Source: Deltaproteobacteria bacterium UBA796 (GTDB lineage Bacteria; Myxococcota_A; UBA796). From it: 9,541 bases of DNA. Position numbers and translations under genes: made by a program. Below, piece after piece: positions 1 to 5,776 of this stretch. Each line of letters opens with the position of its first letter. Position 1 is the first letter of the stretch. The DNA lies in NCBI GenBank assembly GCA_002296975.1, contig DBIS01000100.1:1-9541 (forward strand). Reading direction: 5' to 3'. Below the pieces are notes generated by a model. That model was not told the DNA's origin. It was given only the letters and a program-made list of their open reading frames with translations, and made no database searches.

Positions 1-1365
1 GCCGCCGGCCACACTGTGCGGCTGCTCTCACGGGCCCAAGACGAGCCGGGTGGTTTCACCAGCGAGGACACCCTGTACCAAATGGCCCGCGCTTGGGGGC
101 CAGAACGCATCATCTGCACCCAACTCGAAGATGCGACCGCCCTCGCCGCCGTGGGGGCACCGATCGCTGTCGATCTGTACGCCCCTCGGGTGATGGAGGC
201 CGCCTTCGACGGGTCTTTGCGTTGGACCAGCGTTCAGACCCTGCGGGCCTTGGCCGCTGGAGATGTGTTCTTGGTGTCCAACCCGCGCCAACGCTGGCTC
301 TGGTGGGGCTTGCTGGCCATGGCTGGTGTCGACTTGCGAACAGACCCGACCCTCCTGGTGCCTCTGGTCTCGCCCAATGGACCTCGCCGTCGCATTCCTA
401 AGCGTCCGGTCTTTGTGGTCGCCGGAGGAAGCTGGGCCTGGCAAAACCCCCGCCCGGCACTTGAGAGGGTGCTCGCCCACCTCGACCAACGTGGTCAAGG
501 TATCGTGCGCTGGTACGGCGGCGTGCCTGAGGGCGAAAAATCCCCATGGACGCTTCCTACCCACCCACGCCTGGAGACACCTGGTTGGGTCGACCGTCCA
601 ACCCTGCTTAAGGCCCTCGCCACAGCCACCGCGGCCATCGACTGGATGGTCCCCAACCCCGAACGCCAACTCGCCTTTAGCTTTCGGCACGCTGAATACT
701 TGGGCTGTGGGCTTCCAATCTTAAGCCACGAGGATTCACCACTTGCCGATGTGCTTGGAGAGGCTGGCTGGATCGGGGACAATATCGAAGACATCATCGA
801 CGATGTTTTAGACTCGCCCCAACTTGTACGAGACCGCAGTGAGGCCGCCCGACGCTTGGCCAAAAAACGATTCTCTCCAAAGGTCGCCTTTGAACCCTTG
901 CTGGACTGGGTCTTATCGGGGGCACGGTACGGCCACAGCCCCACAGACCTGCTCGACCACGCGAGGTTGGCCGCGGATGGTGCACGGGCCCAGGCTCAAA
1001 CAGCGGCAGCCCAAGACGATAAACGGAAAGCTGAGGCCGAGGTCGCTGCCAAGCGGGCAGAGATCGTGATCCTAAACAGCCAAATCGCCAGCCTAACGAG
1101 CACCGTCGACCGCCTAAGCAGAGCCATCGACGAAGTGGCGGGCTTTAAACGCGAGGCCATCACACTGCTGGGCAATCAAGGCACATCAGACCGCCGGTCC
1201 AGGGATGAGGCTCATGATGAAAATGCGATCTTGCTGGCAGACGTCCAGAAAAAATCTGCAGAGCTCGCCGCGATGGACCTCAACTGTCAACGGTTGACCA
1301 ACGATATTGAGCACCTACGACGCGAAGTCCAAAAGCTTCAGCAGCGCGGGCTCTTTCGCCGCTGA
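1..1365 (+). CDS. Glycosyltransferase (GT-B, GT4-like) with C-terminal coiled coil, 5' end missing
   Basis: Probably transfers a sugar from a nucleotide-sugar donor during surface polysaccharide or O-antigen synthesis in the cytoplasm. The frame is open to base 1, and the first visible residues (AAGHTVRLLSR) look like the early GT-B strand motif 'GHxVxLL', so the true start lies to the left and the in-frame GTG at 16 is internal. Numbering from the first visible residue: a VDLYAP motif at about 57-62, SNPRQRWLWWG at about 93-103 (resembling an 'RQRDFWLG' motif of O-antigen-locus glycosyltransferases), a second Rossmann-like half from about 135, and the donor-site segment HAEYLGCGLP at about 230-239, in the place of the GT4 E-x7-E region. 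From about 316 to the end the protein is Ala/Lys/Glu/Arg-rich with heptad-like spacing, a coiled coil in two parts (about 316-385 and 405-450) split by a Gly/Ser/Asp-rich break. The last 28 bases overlap the opposing gene. Family confidence is good; donor and acceptor are unknown. Confidence 0.82.
   Translation, partial: AAGHTVRLLSRAQDEPGGFTSEDTLYQMARAWGPERIICTQLEDATALAAVGAPIAVDLYAPRVMEAAFDGSLRWTSVQTLRALAAGDVFLVSNPRQRWLWWGLLAMAGVDLRTDPTLLVPLVSPNGPRRRIPKRPVFVVAGGSWAWQNPRPALERVLAHLDQRGQGIVRWYGGVPEGEKSPWTLPTHPRLETPGWVDRPTLLKALATATAAIDWMVPNPERQLAFSFRHAEYLGCGLPILSHEDSPLADVLGEAGWIGDNIEDIIDDVLDSPQLVRDRSEAARRLAKKRFSPKVAFEPLLDWVLSGARYGHSPTDLLDHARLAADGARAQAQTAAAQDDKRKAEAEVAAKRAEIVILNSQIASLTSTVDRLSRAIDEVAGFKREAITLLGNQGTSDRRSRDEAHDENAILLADVQKKSAELAAMDLNCQRLTNDIEHLRREVQKLQQRGLFRR
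1338..1365. other. 28-base tail-to-tail gene overlap
   Basis: The stop of the leftward surface-protein gene (TGA, complement of 1338-1340) lies upstream of the stop of the rightward glycosyltransferase gene (TGA at 1363-1365), so both 3' ends are coded by the same bases. There is no intergenic space for an intrinsic terminator, and none is visible nearby. Transcripts of the two genes must overlap as antisense RNA unless they end within the opposing gene. Confidence 0.9.
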
Positions 1366-4300
1366 ACCAGCCCGAGCAACACCAAAAATATCCACACCAG
1401 GGGCTTTGGACTGGTCGTCGCACTGCAGCTACACCCCTCAGCCTTGGGGTCGCCTACCATCCCACCGAGGTCGGGCTCTTGAACCGCACTGGGGTTGCCC
1501 ACCACAAAGGACCGAACAGCCGCGAAGTCGCTCATCTCACCACCGTCGTCCACCGCACGTGCCGTCCATTGGTAATGGCCCTCATCGAGCGGCTCAGCCA
1601 GCCATTGCGTTGTCCCTTCGCCTTGGGCGATATCGAGCCCCTCTGCCACCAACCCGTCCCGAAGGTCCAAAATTTGGAACTCGTAATGCAGTGGGTCCGC
1701 TTCAGGATCGATACTGTTTGTCACAACAAAAGCGGCGTCCGCTGCCAGCGGAATACCATCAGCTGGGTCGAGCAAGACAGGAACCGATGGTGGGTGATTG
1801 CTCACGCTGACAAAAAATGATGTCGTCACCCAGTCCGAATCGTGGTCTCCATCTGAGCACAGCACTCGAGCATACATCATGGTGTCTTCTGATAATTCAA
1901 ACGGAACGGACCAACTGGTCTGACCATCGTCGCCTGAAGGGACTTCCGCTTCTTGGAGACTCTCCGACCCAAAAGATGCCTGCGTGTCGAGTTGAAAGCG
2001 GTGCCATGTCTCGCGACCTTCAGGGTCTTCACCATTGGTCACCACCAAGGTCGGCGACAGTGTGTCCACGGTGTCGATGGGCGCCTCAATACTGGGTGAT
2101 GAAGGCGCGTAATTTACGGGGTCGATATTAAAACAAGCCACATCTGAAGGGGCCGAAGCCAAGCCATGCTCATCGATTGCGATGGCTGACCAACAAAAGC
2201 GCGCCTCCTCTTCGACAACGATTGATGGTGTCCAATGCGCGAGGCCATCCTCTCCGGCGATCAATACGCTGTCTAAGGCCGATCCATCTTCAAGGGTCAG
2301 GCTAAAAATGATCTCAACCATGTCCAGGTCGGGGTCTTCAGGTACCCCCACGATAAGCTCCATGGTGTCGGTCCATGCACCATCGAGGGGGCTCCCGAGT
2401 ACAGGTGATCGGGGTGCCTCATTCACGAGGTTGTGGAAAAACTTCACCGGTACCATGGCCGCTCCCGTCGTCCAGTCATCGGATGCAAACGCGGTCCAGT
2501 GGTACCAGGTGTTCTCCTCGAGTACTTCGGCAATCATCCAACCGGTGGTGCCATCGCCGGCGCCCACGAGGCCGTCCACCTCAGCCACCACCGTTTCTAA
2601 ACTCGAATCCAGGGCCAAGATCATGCCATGGACCAACGCTTGTCCCAAAGGCGCGTCACCGTCATAAATCACGAGCGCGGCCGGGAACTCTCCTATTTCT
2701 GCACCGTCAATGGGCATCAACACCTCTGGCTGTCCCGGCCCTTCGTAAACACTCGGGTCGCTGCCAGCCTCGAATTCCTCGAGTGCAGTGCGGCCGTCAC
2801 CATCGCTATCAGAGCTTCCGTCGCTTCCGTCGAGCGGGTCGAGCCCATGCTCTGCTTCCCAGCCATCCACCATGCCGTCACCATCACCGTCGGCATCGGG
2901 GTCGACACAATCCGGGATTAAGTCACCGTCATAGTCTGAAAATCCATCGACCAAGCTATCGTCGCAGTCGCTGTCTGTGGTGTCGCAAAGCTCCTCTGCA
3001 CCCGGAAAAATAGCGCTGTCGGTGTCATCGCAGTCGGTTTCCGCTGATATGCCATCGCCATCGGCATCCGGCCACTGCACGGTGATGACCCATTCGACCA
3101 CATGGTCCTCGAGCCCATCAAACACCCTCAAACTAACTGTATGCGCCCCGATGTCTTCAAGGCTTGGCGCCCACGATACACGACCCGTATCTGCATCAAC
3201 GGTCAACAACATGGGGCCGCTCACCGCCCAACTGTGCACATCGGTCACGCCCGGGTCGTCAACAGATGGCTCAAAAACATAAACATCGCCAGCGTCGACC
3301 ACCGATGCAGGGTCACCCACAATCAAAGGGCGGACATTTTCGACCACAACATCGGCAGGACAGGCCTCATCGGCAATACCACCATCGTCATCGGCCACCA
3401 ACACGTGAACAGGAAAGACCCCATCAAATTCGAAGTCGATGTCTACAGCGGCACCCGTGGCCACGGCGATGCCATCGACAAACCAGAGAATGTCGACCGT
3501 GTCTGCCGGTTCTGGCTCCTCAAACTCAACCCGAAACGTCTCCGTTCCACCCTCATCTAGCCGGCCCGGACAACTGATCTCCACAATCACCGGATCGGCA
3601 TTTTCTAGGTTCAAGCTGGTGAAAGCCTCTGCATGCCGGCCATCGGTATCGGTGACGACCAACTGGACCTCTCCGACAAAAGGTCCATCGATTCCCGCGG
3701 TGTCGAAGGTCGTCGTGGGCGTGGTGGTGCTCCAGTCAAAATCATCGACCGTCCATTCGTACAGCGCAATACTCGCCTCACCACGCGCGGTAGAACCCGA
3801 CGCATCGAGATTGATCACTTCGGTGGCAACGCCAAAATAAGGCCCGCCAATATCGGGGCGGGGCGGCCCTTGTCCGGCCCAGCGCACCGCATTGTCCAAT
3901 AACTGCCCCACGGTGGCGTCGCCCCAAGGGGTTTGCCAGTAACTGCTGATGGAGTCGCCCCACATCGCCCATTGCACACCGCGGCCCTCGCCGACGTCAA
4001 AGGTCACACCGCCCGTGAAGGTTCCTGCCGAATCGGACACGCCCCACACGGTGGTCCCAAAATAGGTGCTACCAGCCTGTGAGTAGCCACTCGGCACGCT
4101 GATTAAATCGCCCAAATCAAAGCCCGCACACAAGTCGTGCTCCCCATCTTCACAGACAAAATCTGCCGGGCCCATCATGGTCCAAGAGCGAAGGGGAATC
4201 AGTGGTGCCAAGTCTGGGTGTCTGCCGGCTAGAAAATTAAAGCCATTTTGGCCGAACAACATCACGCCGCCACCTGCGGCGACAAACTCCAATAGCGCCG

Positions 4301-4553
4301 CTTGCCCCATGTCGGGCATCGATGTGAGTGCCGCTGCCCCACCATCGAGCCACACGACGACATCGTATGCGCTTAAGTCGACCTCAAAACCCGAGAACTC
4401 CTCCTCTGTGAATCCATACTCCGCAGAGGTTTCAACCGCATGCCCATGGCCTTCGAGGGTGGTGACCAAACTGGCCATGTCGGCGTCGCCATCATCGATC
4501 ACAAAGACTGATGAGGCAAGGACGGTAGAAAGAAGGCCAAATATAATGAGCAT
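1338..4553 (-). CDS. Secreted multidomain surface protein with MYXO-CTERM-type tail
   Basis: A 1071-residue exported protein, probably displayed on the cell surface. Order: hydrophobic signal peptide (1 to about 13, cleavage near VLA-SS); ThuA/glutamine-amidotransferase-like fold (about 14-228) with no Cys at the expected nucleophile elbow (GGGVMLFGQNG), so probably not catalytic; two PKD-like domains (about 229-318, 319-409); a cadherin/He_PIG-like Ig domain (about 410-495); a MopE-like metal-binding motif (about 496-531); an Asp-rich thrombospondin-3/EF-hand-like stretch (about 536-602), probably calcium binding; four FN3-like repeats, each opening with a P-x-x-P-x-L-like stretch (from about 607, 714, 815, 919); then GCSC (Cys1041, Cys1043), a hydrophobic segment and RRK. 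In myxobacteria such tails are processed and lipidated at the Cys for surface anchoring. Cys pairs 134/142, 328/398 and 787/807 suggest disulfides; Cys899 has no obvious partner. The ATG at 4553 is chosen over the GTG at 4562; a stop lies in frame at 4566-4568. Confidence 0.88.
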   Translation of the reverse strand: MLIIFGLLSTVLASSVFVIDDGDADMASLVTTLEGHGHAVETSAEYGFTEEEFSGFEVDLSAYDVVVWLDGGAAALTSMPDMGQAALLEFVAAGGGVMLFGQNGFNFLAGRHPDLAPLIPLRSWTMMGPADFVCEDGEHDLCAGFDLGDLISVPSGYSQAGSTYFGTTVWGVSDSAGTFTGGVTFDVGEGRGVQWAMWGDSISSYWQTPWGDATVGQLLDNAVRWAGQGPPRPDIGGPYFGVATEVINLDASGSTARGEASIALYEWTVDDFDWSTTTPTTTFDTAGIDGPFVGEVQLVVTDTDGRHAEAFTSLNLENADPVIVEISCPGRLDEGGTETFRVEFEEPEPADTVDILWFVDGIAVATGAAVDIDFEFDGVFPVHVLVADDDGGIADEACPADVVVENVRPLIVGDPASVVDAGDVYVFEPSVDDPGVTDVHSWAVSGPMLLTVDADTGRVSWAPSLEDIGAHTVSLRVFDGLEDHVVEWVITVQWPDADGDGISAETDCDDTDSAIFPGAEELCDTTDSDCDDSLVDGFSDYDGDLIPDCVDPDADGDGDGMVDGWEAEHGLDPLDGSDGSSDSDGDGRTALEEFEAGSDPSVYEGPGQPEVLMPIDGAEIGEFPAALVIYDGDAPLGQALVHGMILALDSSLETVVAEVDGLVGAGDGTTGWMIAEVLEENTWYHWTAFASDDWTTGAAMVPVKFFHNLVNEAPRSPVLGSPLDGAWTDTMELIVGVPEDPDLDMVEIIFSLTLEDGSALDSVLIAGEDGLAHWTPSIVVEEEARFCWSAIAIDEHGLASAPSDVACFNIDPVNYAPSSPSIEAPIDTVDTLSPTLVVTNGEDPEGRETWHRFQLDTQASFGSESLQEAEVPSGDDGQTSWSVPFELSEDTMMYARVLCSDGDHDSDWVTTSFFVSVSNHPPSVPVLLDPADGIPLAADAAFVVTNSIDPEADPLHYEFQILDLRDGLVAEGLDIAQGEGTTQWLAEPLDEGHYQWTARAVDDGGEMSDFAAVRSFVVGNPSAVQEPDLGGMVGDPKAEGCSCSATTSPKPLVWIFLVLLGLVQRRKSPRC
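1341..1433 (-). other. MYXO-CTERM-like C-terminal sorting tail
   Basis: These bases encode the last 31 or so residues of the secreted protein. The order is Gly-Cys-Ser-Cys, a short Ser/Thr/Pro linker, about 13 hydrophobic residues (VWIFLVLLGLV) and then QRRKSPRC. This is the tripartite layout of MYXO-CTERM tails (Cys motif, membrane span, Arg cluster). The family is known to depend on a dedicated sorting protease (myxosortase) and on type II secretion in Myxococcus; neither partner is in this window. The basic cluster is encoded in DNA shared with the last codons of the opposing glycosyltransferase. Confidence 0.8.
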
Positions 4554-4565
4554 GATGTGCACATC
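4554..4565. promoter_or_regulatory. 12-bp perfect palindrome abutting the surface-protein start codon
   Basis: GATGTGCACATC reads the same on both strands and directly touches the ATG (complement of 4551-4553) of the leftward surface-protein gene. On that strand it overlaps a weak -10-like hexamer TAGGAT (complement of 4562-4567). A dimeric regulator bound here would cover the promoter end and start region. Perfect 12-bp palindromes arise by chance a few times per 10 kb, so only the position makes this suggestive. Confidence 0.3.
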
Positions 4566-4599
4566 CTAGCCTGTAAAGCCCCTATGTGGGTGACCTGAG

Positions 4600-4628
4600 A
4601 TGACGGGGTGGTCGCGCCCAAGTACGAT
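4600..4628 (+). promoter_or_regulatory. Weak sigma70-like promoter for the S26-like gene
   Basis: ATGACG at 4600-4605 matches the -35 consensus at 4 of 6 positions. After a 17-base spacer, TACGAT at 4623-4628 matches the -10 consensus at 4 of 6. Only 6 bases separate the -10 from the ATG at 4635, so transcription would begin at or next to the start codon, giving a leaderless mRNA. No convincing Shine-Dalgarno sequence precedes that ATG, which agrees with this reading. Two 4/6 boxes alone are weak evidence. Confidence 0.3.
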
Positions 4629-4634
4629 GGGCGC
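4614..4634. repeat. 7-bp inverted repeat with 7-base spacer abutting the S26-like start codon
   Basis: The arms GCGCCCA (4614-4620) and TGGGCGC (4628-4634) are perfect reverse complements around AGTACGA, and the right arm ends directly before the ATG at 4635. As DNA it could be an operator covering the proposed -10 hexamer. As RNA, on any transcript begun farther upstream, it would form a GC-rich hairpin against the start codon. No T-run follows it, so it is not an intrinsic terminator. Confidence 0.45.
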
Positions 4635-5240
4635 ATGAGTACAATCCAAAAGGGCGTCTTGAGCATGCTGACCCTCAGCTTGGCCCTTGGGCTGGCCCTG
4701 ATAAAACGGGTCAAAAGCGATGACATGGCGCCCACCATCACGGCGGGCGACTGGGTGGCGGTGGTGCCGTGGTCCAAGATTCAACCCGGAGATGTGGTGC
4801 GACTGGATGACCCGTCAGACCCGCAACAGCCGATATTGCGCCGAGTGTTGGCCACGGGTGGGCAGTCGATCACCATTGCAGAGGGACATATTCGGGTCGA
4901 AAAACGACGACTTCGGGCCGTGGCCATGGGTGATTCGGGCGATTATTTGGTGGCCAAAGAGACTTTGTGGGCCAAAAAGCCAGCAGTTGGTGCGTCTTGG
5001 CTCACCCGTTCGTTGGCTGAGCCTTCGAGCCGTTGGCGGGCAGAGGCGGTGAAAGTACCCCAAGGCCACCTCTATTTGATGGCCGATGACCGAGATGGCC
5101 CACCCGACTCCCGATGGTGGGGGCCGGTTCCGCTGAGTGCAATCGATGGTATCGTGCGGGTCAGGGTGGGCACTGCACACACGTGGCGTCCAAGCTTTGA
5201 ATTGCTGGCTGGCAGTCCAGCGGTCAAAAACAGAGGTTGA
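4635..5240 (+). CDS. Signal peptidase I (S26) homologue lacking the Ser/Lys dyad; probable pseudoenzyme
   Basis: A 201-residue protein with one N-terminal membrane span (about residues 7-23) and the rest predicted outside the inner membrane. The fold is recognisable from box E, MADDRDGPPDSRWWGPVP (149-166; compare GDNRDNSxDSRxWG in LepB), and from the box B remnant SDDMAPTITAGDWVAVV (28-44). The usual S-x-S-M-x-P-T carries the nucleophilic Ser before Met; here that position is Asp30 (GAC, 4722-4724). The general-base Lys of 'IKRxxGLPGD' is Arg69 (CGC, 4839-4841), and PGD has become GGQ. The protein should therefore not cleave signal peptides by the normal mechanism; Staphylococcus aureus SpsA is a known inactive relative. 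ATG 4635 is preferred because the membrane span follows at once; an in-frame GTG at 4608 would add 9 residues. The downstream lipoprotein gene begins 11 bases after the stop, suggesting one operon. A role as chaperone, decoy or regulator is inference only. Confidence 0.82.
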   Translation: MSTIQKGVLSMLTLSLALGLALIKRVKSDDMAPTITAGDWVAVVPWSKIQPGDVVRLDDPSDPQQPILRRVLATGGQSITIAEGHIRVEKRRLRAVAMGDSGDYLVAKETLWAKKPAVGASWLTRSLAEPSSRWRAEAVKVPQGHLYLMADDRDGPPDSRWWGPVPLSAIDGIVRVRVGTAHTWRPSFELLAGSPAVKNRG

Positions 5241-5245
5241 GGGAG
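5239..5245 (+). promoter_or_regulatory. Strong Shine-Dalgarno sequence deciding the lipoprotein start
   Basis: GAGGGAG is followed by six bases (TTTATA) and then the ATG at 5252. It overlaps the TGA stop (5238-5240) of the upstream S26-like gene, which fits translational coupling. It argues against the in-frame TTG at 5237, which would add MREFI in front. This is the clearest ribosome binding site in the window. Confidence 0.75.
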
Positions 5246-5251
5246 TTTATA

Positions 5252-5776
5252 ATGTCTCAGTTTTTCTTGATTTTCTTGTTGGTACCTCAATTTTTAGGCT
5301 GCACCTTCCCGGTCAAAAATGATCGGCTCGACACAGGACTTGATGACGAGCTTGACGAGATCGAGGTGTCGGATCTCAAAAATTGTGATGGAGATCAGCT
5401 CATTTTCAAGCTTGAGTTTCGAGACAAAGTCGGCAACATAATTGAGTCGGCTTCAGCGGGTAGCCAAAATGAGTTGTGGGCAACCATCAGCAACATCTGC
5501 CAAAATGACATCGAATTCGACACCGCGAGCCAATGTTTGATCGAGGGTTGGATCATCACTGACAATGCCAGCGAGTCTGCCAGCACCTCTTTTCTATGTA
5601 CGCCTCAACCGACAACCCATGTTGTCCCGAGTGGGAGGATTTTACGACGGCTCGTGTCTCCGCTCAATGACCTTGGCGACGGCTCGTACAGTATTTCTGT
5701 GGGTTTTGGCTACTACTTCTCCTCCGAAGGGGGCCAGGCGACGGCCACCGGAACTTTTTACGTGAACCAGCGCTAG
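5252..5776 (+). CDS. Small predicted outer-membrane lipoprotein of unknown function
   Basis: A 174-residue exported lipoprotein. A hydrophobic signal peptide (residues 1-16, with no Lys or Arg) ends in QFLG-C, so Cys17 would be lipidated; Phe at -3 and Leu at -2 make a slightly atypical lipobox. Thr at +2 does not suggest inner-membrane retention, so the outer membrane is likelier. An acidic linker (about 27-41, rich in Asp and Glu) is followed by a predicted beta-rich domain with four Cys (45, 83, 95, 116) that could form two disulfides. The order of strands, the segment VVPSGRILRRLV and a closing GDGSYSISVGFGYYF faintly recall BsuPI-type beta sandwiches, but this is a weak guess. The ATG at 5252 is chosen for its strong Shine-Dalgarno sequence. 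It follows the S26-like gene by 11 bases and ends in a 4-base overlap with the opposing kinase gene. By eye its bases are less GC-rich than its neighbours. Confidence 0.78.
   Translation: MSQFFLIFLLVPQFLGCTFPVKNDRLDTGLDDELDEIEVSDLKNCDGDQLIFKLEFRDKVGNIIESASAGSQNELWATISNICQNDIEFDTASQCLIEGWIITDNASESASTSFLCTPQPTTHVVPSGRILRRLVSPLNDLGDGSYSISVGFGYYFSSEGGQATATGTFYVNQR
5773..5776. other. Interlocked stop codons (CTAG) of convergent genes
   Basis: The palindrome CTAG supplies TAG to the rightward lipoprotein gene (5774-5776) and, read from the other strand, TAG to the leftward kinase gene (complement of 5773-5775). The two genes overlap by 4 bases, leaving no space for a terminator between them. Confidence 0.92.

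Noticed and set aside
2740..3080. Repetitive ATCGCCATC/CCGTCACC-like DNA as a possible tandem repeat or CRISPR
   Set aside because: It only reflects the Asp/Gly-rich metal-binding codons on the minus strand; there are no uniform repeat units or spacers.
2375..3577. Long rightward open frames opposite the surface-protein gene
   Set aside because: They are antisense shadows of a strongly supported multidomain protein; their translations are rich in His, Arg, Pro and Ser with no recognisable motif.
4614..4634. GC-rich hairpin as an intrinsic terminator for the surface-protein side
   Set aside because: No U-run follows on either strand, and it lies upstream of both divergent genes, not at a 3' end.
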